Shown here: in pieces, positions 1 through 5,972 of the stretch
Layout of the letters: every line of letters begins with the position of its first letter
Position numbering within the stretch: the first letter of the stretch is position 1
NCBI GenBank assembly: GCA_030611815.1
Contig: JAUWPC010000189.1
Location: forward strand, 1-6,768
Direction of reading: 5' to 3'
DNA length: 6,768 nucleotides
Source of the DNA: Desulfobacteraceae bacterium
GTDB taxonomy: Bacteria > Desulfobacterota > DSM-4660 > Desulfatiglandales > Desulfatiglandaceae
Made by a program: the position numbers and the translations under genes
The notes under the pieces: generated by a model
What the model saw: the letters and a program-made list of their open reading frames with translations, nothing else
Told to the model about the DNA's origin: nothing
Database searches by the model: none

Positions 1-1550
1 GGCCACTTCTCAATGTAGTAATCGAGCTGCCATTCACTGGTAGTCAGAAATGCCAGTGAGCCTTCAGAATCCCTGACAATACCGCTCCTGTTTTTCTTTT
101 CAAACTCAGCCATTTTTTTGGGATCGCTGCAATCAACCCATCTGGCGACTTTATAATCAACCGGTTCATAAATAGCATCGACCCCGTATTCGGACTTGAG
201 CCTGGCCATTGTAATATCAAACTGAAGAAGTCCAACTACGCCGAGTATATAATCGTTGGCCGTGATTGGACGGAAAACCTGGACAGTTCCTTCTTCGGTA
301 AGCTGCGTCAGCCCTTTTTGAAGATGTTTGGTTTTTAAAGGATTTTTCAGTGTGACTCTGCAGAAATGTTCAGGCGCAAAGTTCGGAATGCCTGTGAATT
401 TCAATGGTTCCTTTTCAGAAAAAGTATCGCCGATCTTAATTGTGCCGTGGTTATGAATTCCGATAATATCGCCGGGAAAAGCTTCTTCAACGTTCTCTCT
501 CTCCCTTGCCATAAAGATCGTGGCATTTGCAAAAGAGACTTCCTTGTCGATCCTGTGGTGCATCACTTTCATCCCGCGTGTGAATTTCCCGGAACAGATC
601 CTGACAAATGCGATCCTGTCCCTGTGTGCAGGATTCATGTTTGCCTGAATTTTAAAAGCAAAGCCTGAAAACGGTTTTTCATAAGGCGAGACATTACGTG
701 AGGTAGCACTCCTGACGCCCGGGGGAGGGGCCATTTCCACAAAAGCATCTAACATCTCTTTTACACCGAAATTATTAATTGCGCTTCCGAAGAATACCGG
801 TGTCTGATTCCCCTTCAGGTAATGTTCAAGCTCAAATGGGTTGGCCGCCCCCTCAATTAATTCTATGTCATCACGAAGTTCATCGGCCTGGCTTCCAAGA
901 TACTCATCCAGTCTGGAATCAGACAGGTCTTTTATAACAATGCCGTTCCTTGCTGCTGTGTCCTGTCCGGGAGTAAACAGGTGAAGCTCATGATGATACA
1001 GATTGTAGACCCCTTTAAACCTCTTGCCCATACCAATGGGCCAGGAGAGGGGCGTGCATTCAATCTGAAGTTTATTCTCGATATCATCAAGAATATCAAG
1101 TGGTCCCATCCCTTCACGGTCAAGCTTATTTATAAATGTTAATATAGGGGTATTCCTCATCCTGCAGACTTCCATCAGTTTTTCCGTCTGGGGTTCGACC
1201 CCTTTAGCGCTGTCAATTACCATCAATGCGCTGTCAACAGCCGTAAGGACCCTGTAGGTGTCCTCTGAAAAGTCTTGATGACCCGGAGTATCCAGCAGGT
1301 TAATTTCAAATCCCCTGTATCTGAACTTCATTACAGATGTTGTTATGGATATCCCTCGTTCCTTTTCAATTTCCATCCAGTCGCTCACAGCATGCCTTGC
1401 TGCTTTACGGGCCTTGATAGCCCCGGCCTGCTGGATCGCGCCTCCGAAAAGGAGGAACTTTTCAGTCAACGTGGTTTTTCCCGCATCCGGATGACTGATG
1501 ATCCCGAATGTCCGTCGTTTATCAACTTCTTTTCTGTTATACTTTTCCAT
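1..1550 (-). CDS. prfC: Peptide chain release factor 3 (RF3), 3' end cut by window edge
   Basis: RF3 is a cytoplasmic translational GTPase that recycles release factors RF1 and RF2 from the ribosome after peptide release. Reading the minus strand from the ATG at 1550 gives 516 uninterrupted codons. The N-terminal G domain has the P-loop SHPDAGKTT (residues 19-27), then ERGISITTS (switch I/G2), DTPGHQDFSEDTYR (G3, the typical RF3 sequence) and NKLDREG (G4). APPPGVRSA and the later domains fit RF3 rather than EF-G or EF-Tu. The last visible residues are DYYIEKW, so only about ten C-terminal residues should lie beyond base 1, by comparison with the roughly 528-residue family. The ATG at 1548-1550 is chosen because the protein then starts MEKYNRKEVDKRRTFGIISH, as usual for the family. 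No strong Shine-Dalgarno precedes it. A GC hairpin lies 22 bases upstream. It is transcribed divergently from the rdgC pair and seems functionally unrelated to it. Confidence 0.96.
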   Translation of the reverse strand, partial: MEKYNRKEVDKRRTFGIISHPDAGKTTLTEKFLLFGGAIQQAGAIKARKAARHAVSDWMEIEKERGISITTSVMKFRYRGFEINLLDTPGHQDFSEDTYRVLTAVDSALMVIDSAKGVEPQTEKLMEVCRMRNTPILTFINKLDREGMGPLDILDDIENKLQIECTPLSWPIGMGKRFKGVYNLYHHELHLFTPGQDTAARNGIVIKDLSDSRLDEYLGSQADELRDDIELIEGAANPFELEHYLKGNQTPVFFGSAINNFGVKEMLDAFVEMAPPPGVRSATSRNVSPYEKPFSGFAFKIQANMNPAHRDRIAFVRICSGKFTRGMKVMHHRIDKEVSFANATIFMARERENVEEAFPGDIIGIHNHGTIKIGDTFSEKEPLKFTGIPNFAPEHFCRVTLKNPLKTKHLQKGLTQLTEEGTVQVFRPITANDYILGVVGLLQFDITMARLKSEYGVDAIYEPVDYKVARWVDCSDPKKMAEFEKKNRSGIVRDSEGSLAFLTTSEWQLDYYIEKW

Positions 1551-1571
1551 AAGGTTTATTTATTTGTTTTG

Positions 1572-1590
1572 ACCGCCCGGAAGGGACGGT
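1572..1590 (-). promoter_or_regulatory. GC-rich hairpin in the prfC 5' leader
   Basis: On the minus strand ACCGTCC, loop CTTCC, and GGGCGGT form a seven-pair stem with one T-G wobble, 22 bases before the prfC ATG. No T-run follows on the minus strand, so it does not look like a standard terminator for that strand. It could act as a leader structure or mRNA stabiliser. Only the base pairing is directly visible. Confidence 0.3.
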
Positions 1591-1790
1591 TCATTTAAGA
1601 GATCGGTTGGTGTAAATCTATAGTGAAACGACCATATCTGATGCTTTTTTCCAAACCAATTAGTTTGACGCAATCATTTAATAATGTCAATGAAAAAATT
1701 AAAAACCACGGTAATGCATTGGGTGTTTTAAGATACGCCGGTGGCAGAACGAATATGATACGGGGAGGGGGAATTCTATATTGCTATTCA

Positions 1791-1818
1791 TTGACACCTG
1801 TGTCCTGATTTTGATAGT
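1791..1818 (+). promoter_or_regulatory. Candidate sigma-70 promoter for the rdgC pair
   Basis: A perfect -35 hexamer TTGACA (1791-1796) is followed after 16 bases by GATAGT (1813-1818), which matches four of six -10 positions. It points toward the rdgC genes and would leave a leader of roughly 100 bases. The dyad GACAC-CT-GTGTC (1793-1804) overlaps the -35, and a further GTGTCA half lies at 1817-1822, so a repressor site is possible. The weak -10 limits confidence. Confidence 0.4.
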
Positions 1819-1928
1819 GTCATTTTTTTCGGCTGCCCTCACCCTTATTTCTCGCCGGCCTTTGTAACGAGGTGGTGTATCGGACGGCCTGCAACAATGT
1901 GATAATATTTTTTGGAAAGGGATAAAAA

Positions 1929-2552
1929 ATGGGTCTAATATCCGGATCCGGAAGTTTTACCAGATATCTAACAGACGGCGCTCTTCCGGAAAACTTCATG
2001 GAAGTCCTGTCTGAAAAGATCGCCCGATACTCCTTCCGGAATCTTGATGAAAAATCAATTGATGAACGCTCTGTGGGGTGGGTCAATGTCATGGACATGT
2101 TCGACAACCGGTTTGGGGGGCTTGAGTTTCTCAAAGAACCTTACATTACCATGTCACTTCGGGTTGATGAAAGGAAAATTCCTGCGACAGCGCTGAAACA
2201 ATACTGCTTAGAGGCTGAAGAAAAGATCAAGAAAGATGAAAATCTCGAATATCTGCAAAAAAGACGTCGTTCGGATATAAAAGACGGTGTCAGGCTTCGT
2301 CTCCTGAAGAGGGCAATTCCTGTTTCCAGATGCTATGACATGATCTGGAACTATAGTACCGGTCTTATAATATTCGGTTGCACCACCAACAGGCTTTGCG
2401 ACGAATTTGCGGAATTTTTTCTTCAGACCTTTGATGTTCAGCTCCAGGCAATCTGTCCCTATACTCTTGCCAGCAGGTTCCTTGAAAAAGAAGGCGCTTC
2501 ACCCGATCTCCTTGACGGCCTTGCCCCTTCGAATTCTTCAGAGGAGAAATAG
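1929..2552 (+). CDS. rdgC: RdgC-like protein, N-terminal/middle part (first gene of a split RdgC)
   Basis: RdgC of Escherichia coli is a ring-shaped dimeric DNA-binding protein of about 300 residues that limits RecA access to DNA. This 207-residue product resembles the first two thirds of that family: VGWVNVMD (49-56) corresponds to the conserved 'GWVPP' area, ERKIPATALKQY (81-92) to the 'KxLPxxVxxQ' segment, LKRAIPVSR (126-134) to the 'LPRAFxR' segment, and GLIIFGCTTNRLCDEF (145-160) to the 'GLIxVDxxxxxxAE' strand-helix. A strong ribosome binding site GGAAAGGG (1914-1921) lies seven bases before the ATG. No signal peptide or membrane segment is seen, so it should be cytoplasmic or nucleoid-associated. 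The next gene starts three bases after its stop, in another frame, and carries the C-terminal part. The family call rests on remembered motif order, not on a computed alignment. Confidence 0.72.
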   Translation: MGLISGSGSFTRYLTDGALPENFMEVLSEKIARYSFRNLDEKSIDERSVGWVNVMDMFDNRFGGLEFLKEPYITMSLRVDERKIPATALKQYCLEAEEKIKKDENLEYLQKRRRSDIKDGVRLRLLKRAIPVSRCYDMIWNYSTGLIIFGCTTNRLCDEFAEFFLQTFDVQLQAICPYTLASRFLEKEGASPDLLDGLAPSNSSEEK

Positions 2553-2554
2553 TT

Positions 2555-3079
2555 ATGCAGCTTTTGGAAAAGGTGAGAGAAACACAATTCCTGGGGAGGG
2601 AGTTTCTTGTCTGGCTGTGGTTCAGGGCGGAAACGGACAGGGGTCTGTTTGACCTTGGCGGGAAGAAAACGGCCGAACTCTGGTTTGACGGAAAGATCAC
2701 ACTCCAGTCAGAAAACGAAAGGGGGAAGGAGACAATCATCTGTGCAGGCGAAGCTTCGAATATGAAAGAGGCCCGTTTTGCGCTTGCAGAAGACAAAGAG
2801 ATCATCCAGGCTACGGTAAAACTGGTTATCGGCGACAACCAGTGGTCTTTTGTTCTTGATTCCATCTGGATGAATTTCAGTACTTTTAAGTCGCCCAAAG
2901 TAATGCAGGACAGAGGGGAGGACCCGGACGGGATTTTTTATGAAAAAATGTTCCTAATAGAAGAGGCGGTATCCGCAATAGATGAGATATATTCCTCTTT
3001 CATAAAACTCCGTGTTTCTCCTGAATGGGCAGATCAGGAGCGTCCGGAACTCGTCAAATGGATAAGCGAAGGTAAATAG
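2555..3079 (+). CDS. RdgC-like C-terminal part (second gene of a split RdgC)
   Basis: A 174-residue acidic protein starts two bases after the previous TAG, with its own ribosome binding site GAGGAG (2541-2546) inside the end of the upstream gene, so translation is probably coupled. The N-terminal block FLGREFLVWLWFRAE (12-26) and ELWFDGKITLQS (41-52) resemble a segment following the central domain in long RdgC-like proteins. The second half, LVIGDNQWSFVLD (90-102) and IFYEKMFLIEEAVSAIDEIY (127-146), follows the pattern of the E. coli RdgC C-terminus (a DWQQRIQFV-like strand, then a helix of the ADFILMTGELAALIQ type). I infer that it completes the RdgC fold in trans. The proper start signal and clean junction argue against a sequencing frameshift. 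Its stop codon TAG (3077-3079) overlaps the first two bases of the downstream repeat element, so the C-terminus may have been set by insertion. Alternatively it is a separate partner protein of unknown function. Confidence 0.62.
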   Translation: MQLLEKVRETQFLGREFLVWLWFRAETDRGLFDLGGKKTAELWFDGKITLQSENERGKETIICAGEASNMKEARFALAEDKEIIQATVKLVIGDNQWSFVLDSIWMNFSTFKSPKVMQDRGEDPDGIFYEKMFLIEEAVSAIDEIYSSFIKLRVSPEWADQERPELVKWISEGK

Positions 3080-3220
3080 TGCCTGAACGAAAACTGTCTT
3101 TTTCGCCCATATCTGCGTCAGACTCAAATTTTAATCCTCGAAATACTCAATGTATTCCTGCGGTTAAAATTTTCGCCTTCCTTGATCTGAACAAAAAATC
3201 CTAGTTTTCGTGCGGACACT
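3078..3220. repeat. 143-bp palindromic REP/MITE-like element with 18-bp terminal inverted repeats
   Basis: The left end AGTGCCTGAACGAAAACT (3078-3095) and the reverse complement of the right end (3203-3220), AGTGTCCGCACGAAAACT, agree at 15 of 18 positions. Inside, AAATTTTAA (3126-3134) pairs with TTAAAATTT (3164-3172), and GAAATAC with GTATTCC at the centre, so the whole unit can fold as one long imperfect hairpin. It carries no coding capacity. A RAYT transposase remnant starts 33 bases further on, and that family acts on such palindromes. The sequence resembles a dispersed repeat I associate with Desulfobacterales genomes, but this is memory, not a search. It could also serve as the terminator of the rdgC pair. 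Confidence 0.6.
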
Positions 3221-3253
3221 AAATAGGAAAATTTATCACAAACCCCCACGGCC

Positions 3254-3520
3254 ATGGCAAGACCCATCAGAATAGAATACCCGGGCGCCTTCTATCACGT
3301 GATGAACCGAGGCAATGCCGGGCAAGACCTGTTTAGGACCAAAAGAGACCGGGAGAGGTTTCTCGAATGCCTCGCAACGGGCTCACAGGAACCTGAACCA
3401 TCTCATCACTGGGCACTGCTGTCATGCCTGATCCAAGGGGTAGTCGAATTTGGCCATGATGCACCACCTACCCAGCCATGGCCTTTTTACTGAAATCTTC
3501 CCTGAAAGCCTTGATGGACG
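3254..3520 (+). pseudogene. RAYT / Y1_Tnp (REP-associated tyrosine transposase), 5' remnant with frameshift
   Basis: RAYTs are single-strand DNA transposases of the IS200-like HUH/Y1 class linked to REP palindromes. The first 42 residues are typical: MARPIRIEYPGAFYHVMNRG, then NAGQDLFRTKRDRERFLECL, including the HVMNRGN motif (15-21). After residue 42 the family pattern is lost, and the frame ends at 3493 after 79 residues, whereas intact members have roughly 200-320. A second frame from 3447 reads NLAMMHHLPSHGLFTE, a possible trace of the 'NLSxxMxxLNxxY' helix, consistent with a frameshift plus deletion. No clear HUH metal-binding motif (HYHLL type) or catalytic tyrosine helix remains, so it should be inactive. 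No good ribosome binding site precedes the ATG; the start is fixed by the family N-terminus. The right boundary is approximate, and the decayed end meets the minus-strand genes. Confidence 0.78.
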
Positions 3521-3559
3521 CGGCCATTCCTGGTCGAGGCGTTTCAGAAAGTCGCCCCT

Positions 3560-3724
3560 TTAAGAATTCACTGCTTGTCCATCACGGCCCGCTTCGTTTA
3601 GCCGTCTCACAAAACTGGCAGGGGTGATCTGCGCCCTTGAAGACAAATCTCTCAGGGCCTGAATCGCCTTTTCGTCTAACGGCTGATCAATGGCCCGAAA
3701 TTCGTAATACTGGTATTCACTCAT
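3560..3724 (-). CDS. Truncated 'YQYYEF' conserved hypothetical protein, 54 residues
   Basis: The minus strand from the ATG at 3724 to TAA at 3560 encodes a protein beginning MSEYQYYEFRAIDQPLDEKA and continuing with LRDLSSRAQITPASF. This opening is that of a conserved uncharacterised family of roughly 150-300 residues which I recall occurring next to SWIM zinc-finger genes. Family members normally continue with a 'NEYxWGDFKG'-like segment after 'ITPxSF'. Here the sequence goes to VRRLNEAGRDGQAVNS and stops, so the body of the protein is missing. A ribosome binding site GGAG (3730-3733) lies five bases before the ATG, and the gene starts 30 bases after the 597-residue gene, so the two are probably co-transcribed. 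Past the stop, the same frame reads RGDFLKRLDQEWPRPSRLS, which might be more of the degraded gene. Function is unknown; it may be a pseudogene. Confidence 0.65.
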   Translation of the reverse strand: MSEYQYYEFRAIDQPLDEKAIQALRDLSSRAQITPASFVRRLNEAGRDGQAVNS

Positions 3725-3754
3725 ACTTTCTCCATTTCGTTCTTGTCTCTCCCA

Positions 3755-5548
3755 TCAATCCACAGGCAGATTCATGGCTTTCAGATCCCGCCACAAGTTT
3801 CGGCGACGATTATGCTTTCTTCGCCATTGAGCCATCAGGGCATAGTATTCGTCTTTGTTGATTTCAAACAAGGCTTCAGCCCAGCACGCATATTCTTCGT
3901 AATTCGATTTATGGGCATTCGCAGGATCTGGAATAATACGCCTCAGATGCTTTTTCCAGATTTCCAGAACGTCTGTGAGGTACGATCCGGCTTTCATTTT
4001 GCGCAAGCCCTTACGCCGCGAGTTGGCCAGATCTCCCCCGGAATCATCTTCTGGAAGAACGGTCTTCCAAAAAGACGGATACTTTGTCTTGATCTTTTCA
4101 CTGTTGGGAAGATCTCGGGTGAATAGACCCAGCCAAAGCCATTGTTGTTTTAAGACCTTCGGATGCTTTTCCAGATCTGAAAGCCAGCCAGCCACCTTAT
4201 TGAGAAATTTGCCCCCATTCTTTTTCTCATCCAAGAGGGCCTCAATCAGCCAGTGAATCCAGGTGTCCATAACTTTAGGCGAGTCCAAAAAGTATGGGTA
4301 GCTTCGAGCGGCCATTTCATTCTTCCACTGGGTAAAAAGCGGAGCAAGCTTCTTTTGCATAACTCCTTTGGAAAGGCGCTGGTACGTCTTTAGAACCATA
4401 TCCCATTTTTCCGAATCATCAAACGTGACGGCCTGAAATTGGGCGGCGGCGCAGCGCCCCTTATTTTTCAGCCGTTTGGCAACATCCGCCCAGGTCTTAA
4501 GTAAGGAGGTAATATCTTCATCACCCTCAGGGAAAAAGGTTCTGCACTCGGTGAGTAGTAAAGAGCTCTCCGGAAGCCACTTTTTTTTCCTATCTCCTCC
4601 CAGATAACTTGAAAAGGTTTTGATGAGCAGGGATTCTGCCAACTGATGATTTTTTTGGCTTATCGCATCATCAACAAGGGGCAGGCCGTATCGCCAGTTC
4701 TTAGGAAGATGTTTTTGGCACGATTCAAGGTAACTATCCGAATCAAATCGTGCTTCATACTCGTGTTTGATCTGATGCCAGGCTGAGTAGGTATTATCCA
4801 GGTCGGCACGATGATCGCCCATTTTCAGGAATTCATATATTCCCCTGCAGGCACTTTCTGACAACTCGACGAGAAATCCTACAAGAGCTTTTGACTCCAG
4901 TTCGACCATTTCAAAAACATTTTCAAATTCCAGGACTTGCTCGACAAAGATCTCGCCCCTATCGGTTCCCTTCTTTGAGGATAGCCACAGCCACTTCAAC
5001 ACGCATTGCGTCATTTTTTCTTCAAGAACGCAGGGTTCCCCGTGCTCCGCTCCCATCCATTCGGGGTATGCGCCAATTTGGACATCTATTTCCTCTAACG
5101 CATTGTGAAACAGATCCGGATCATTGACTTCATCGTAGACCTCTTCCATGATCGTCAACATCTTCTCCGCAATCGGTTCCAGGTCGTATGCCAGGCTTGA
5201 CCCGTCAAAATATGGGGGTTCCCAGTGATGATCCTCGACCGCATATCTACCGTCTTCATCACCAACCTCGCTGATAATGTCATCATATCTTTGCCACAAT
5301 GATCCCCAGTACTCCATTGTTCGTTTAAGGGAAGCCAATGGCTTGGTTTTAGGCCTGTCTTTTGAATCTGAACCAAGGGCCAGAATCCTTTTCACAGCAG
5401 CCGCCATGTCCGGGTCTGTCGCTTCGAATTTTTCCATGTACAGGTTAAAATCGCTTGAGGATGATATCACCGTAAGCAAACCGGCTATTTGTTCCAATGT
5501 CAACGATTTCACCAACATCTGACCGATATTAAAACTTTTTCGCGGCAT
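3755..5548 (-). CDS. SWIM-family-like 597-residue protein lacking the SWIM zinc finger
   Basis: A large, soluble, mostly helical, tryptophan-rich protein with no signal peptide or membrane segment. Conserved-looking blocks include PPYFDGSSLAYDLEPIAEKM (111-130), YPEWMGAEHGEPC (161-173), CVLKWLWLSS (182-191), a central HLPKNWRYGLPLVDDAI block, and the basic C-terminal QWRRKHNRRRNLW (574-586). I recognise this arrangement as the C-terminal part of bacterial proteins that carry an N-terminal SWIM domain (CxCxnCxH, a zinc-binding DNA or protein interaction motif). Here only about 60 residues precede it (MPRKSFNIGQMLVKSLTLEQ onwards), and no CxC...CxH exists anywhere. The scattered cysteines make zinc binding by this motif unlikely. 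The start at 5548 is supported by GAGG (5556-5559), seven bases upstream. The truncated YQYYEF gene follows after 30 bases. Upstream lies a nested palindromic region that may regulate it. Its role is unknown; the family assignment is from recollection of sequence character. Confidence 0.6.
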   Translation of the reverse strand: MPRKSFNIGQMLVKSLTLEQIAGLLTVISSSSDFNLYMEKFEATDPDMAAAVKRILALGSDSKDRPKTKPLASLKRTMEYWGSLWQRYDDIISEVGDEDGRYAVEDHHWEPPYFDGSSLAYDLEPIAEKMLTIMEEVYDEVNDPDLFHNALEEIDVQIGAYPEWMGAEHGEPCVLEEKMTQCVLKWLWLSSKKGTDRGEIFVEQVLEFENVFEMVELESKALVGFLVELSESACRGIYEFLKMGDHRADLDNTYSAWHQIKHEYEARFDSDSYLESCQKHLPKNWRYGLPLVDDAISQKNHQLAESLLIKTFSSYLGGDRKKKWLPESSLLLTECRTFFPEGDEDITSLLKTWADVAKRLKNKGRCAAAQFQAVTFDDSEKWDMVLKTYQRLSKGVMQKKLAPLFTQWKNEMAARSYPYFLDSPKVMDTWIHWLIEALLDEKKNGGKFLNKVAGWLSDLEKHPKVLKQQWLWLGLFTRDLPNSEKIKTKYPSFWKTVLPEDDSGGDLANSRRKGLRKMKAGSYLTDVLEIWKKHLRRIIPDPANAHKSNYEEYACWAEALFEINKDEYYALMAQWRRKHNRRRNLWRDLKAMNLPVD

Positions 5549-5671
5549 GTTTCTGCCTCAACTTTCTTTTCTCGATGGCTCGTATTCTCTATTACGTGTC
5601 GAAATAGGTTTATTCTATCGACATATTTTATCTTCATGTCGTTGGCTTCGACACGTCATTTTGTGAGAATC
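5549..5671. other. Upstream region of the SWIM-like gene, no coding evidence
   Basis: This stretch precedes the 597-residue gene on the minus strand and carries the TGTCGA dyad cluster at 5594-5656. The only open frame seen is a 14-codon one at 5615-5659 on the minus strand, which has no ribosome binding site. A convincing -35/-10 pair for the SWIM-like gene was not found. Confidence 0.45.
5594..5656. promoter_or_regulatory. Nested inverted repeats built on TGTCGA, upstream of the SWIM-like gene
   Basis: ACGTGTCGAA (5594-5603) and TTCGACACGT (5647-5656) are a perfect 10-bp inverted pair. Inside them CGACAT (5619-5624) and ATGTCG (5636-5641) are a second perfect pair. The core TGTCG thus occurs four times in alternating orientation within 63 bases, 46 to 108 bases upstream of the 597-residue gene. 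It could be a multi-site operator or a stem-loop in the leader RNA. No regulator is identified. Confidence 0.45.
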
Positions 5672-5674
5672 TCA
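5664..5674. repeat. Short perfect dyad TGAGA-A-TCTCA
   Basis: The 11-base sequence TGAGAATCTCA is a 5+1+5 perfect palindrome lying across the stop codon of the 11-codon ORF and beside the TGTCGA cluster. It may be one more operator-like site, or chance in an AT-rich region. Confidence 0.25.
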
Positions 5675-5707
5675 GAACGTTTTGTATTCAAATAGAAATC
5701 TTTTCAT
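5672..5707 (-). CDS. 11-codon ORF with a strong ribosome binding site (remnant gene or leader peptide)
   Basis: The minus strand reads AGGAGGGAAG followed directly by ATG and the peptide MKRFLFEYKTF, then TGA. The ribosome binding site is the best in the window and lies 31 bases after the stop of the 74-codon gene, so it looks like the start of a second gene that has been cut short, or a leader peptide. The start codon sits in the loop of a perfect 10-bp hairpin (5686-5725). No family can be assigned from eleven residues. Confidence 0.4.
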   Translation of the reverse strand: MKRFLFEYKTF

Positions 5708-5725
5708 CTTCCCTCCTATTTGAAT
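5686..5725 (-). promoter_or_regulatory. Hairpin presenting a ribosome binding site and start codon in its loop
   Basis: On the minus strand ATTCAAATAG and CTATTTGAAT pair perfectly over ten bases around a 20-base loop. The loop contains most of the Shine-Dalgarno (GAGGG) and the ATG of the 11-codon ORF. The stem is AT-rich, so stability would be moderate and could vary with temperature or translation of the upstream gene. The pairing is seen; any control role is inferred. Confidence 0.4.
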
Positions 5726-5743
5726 TGTTCGTGCGTTATTGAA
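5705..5743 (-). repeat. Leader repeat copy B (before the 11-codon ORF)
   Basis: This segment, ending at the ATG on the minus strand, matches copy A (5970-6009) at 33 of 39 positions after one single-base gap. Both contain TAACG, then ACAATTCAAAT, then a GAGGG ribosome binding site and ATG. It lies in the gap between the 74-codon gene and the 11-codon ORF. Confidence 0.6.
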
Positions 5744-5747
5744 TAGT

Positions 5748-5972
5748 TCAGGTTTGTCCCTGTGTCCCCTCATCAGACTTGTCTTCATCCGGGATATCTC
5801 TGACTGGAAATTCTTCAACAATTTTTCCGTTTTCAAAGATAATGATACCGTGGCCAAAGCGCCGGCCCCGTTCATGAGCCTTCAGGGCCGCCCGTTGTAT
5901 GGCCTTTTTCGCCCCCCTCAAATCCGGATCGGGGAGTCTCTTGGGCTCCGGTAGCTTCTGGGATTCAGTCAT
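5748..5972 (-). CDS. Conserved-looking 74-residue hypothetical protein
   Basis: A small charged protein, MTESQKLPEPKRLPDPDLRG at the N-terminus, followed by a basic amphipathic helix (AKKAIQRAALKAHERGRRFG, residues 21-40), a strand-turn-strand HGIIIFENGKIVEEFPV (41-57) and an acidic tail. The start at 5972 is supported by AGAGGG (5977-5982), four bases before the ATG. There is no signal peptide, membrane segment or catalytic motif. The helix plus short beta-hairpin ending in 'xGKIVEE' resembles small hypothetical proteins and antitoxin-like partners in accessory regions, but I cannot name a family. It shares its upstream leader with the next short ORF, and a partner gene may have been lost there. 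Stop TGA is at 5748-5750. Confidence 0.68.
   Translation of the reverse strand: MTESQKLPEPKRLPDPDLRGAKKAIQRAALKAHERGRRFGHGIIIFENGKIVEEFPVRDIPDEDKSDEGTQGQT

Larger units (their letters stand above)
1551..1928. other. Divergent intergenic region between prfC and rdgC
   Basis: This is 378 bases without a convincing gene. Short open frames here, for example 1623-1808 on the plus strand, have no ribosome binding site and no protein-like composition. The stretch holds a hairpin in the prfC leader, an AT-rich part at 1640-1730 that could contain the prfC promoter, a G-rich run near 1761-1771, and a candidate rdgC promoter with dyads at 1791-1822. About 100 bases of probable rdgC leader follow. Confidence 0.6.

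Noticed and set aside
366..668. 100-codon plus-strand open frame and other frames opposite prfC
   Set aside because: They lie antisense to an uninterrupted, clearly recognised prfC and have no independent support.
1623..1808. 61-codon plus-strand open frame in the prfC-rdgC gap
   Set aside because: No ribosome binding site, no recognisable motif, and it ends across the candidate rdgC promoter.
2365..2898. 177-codon minus-strand open frame inside the rdgC pair
   Set aside because: Antisense to two genes with good ribosome binding sites and RdgC motifs; its translation is serine/arginine-rich without family character.
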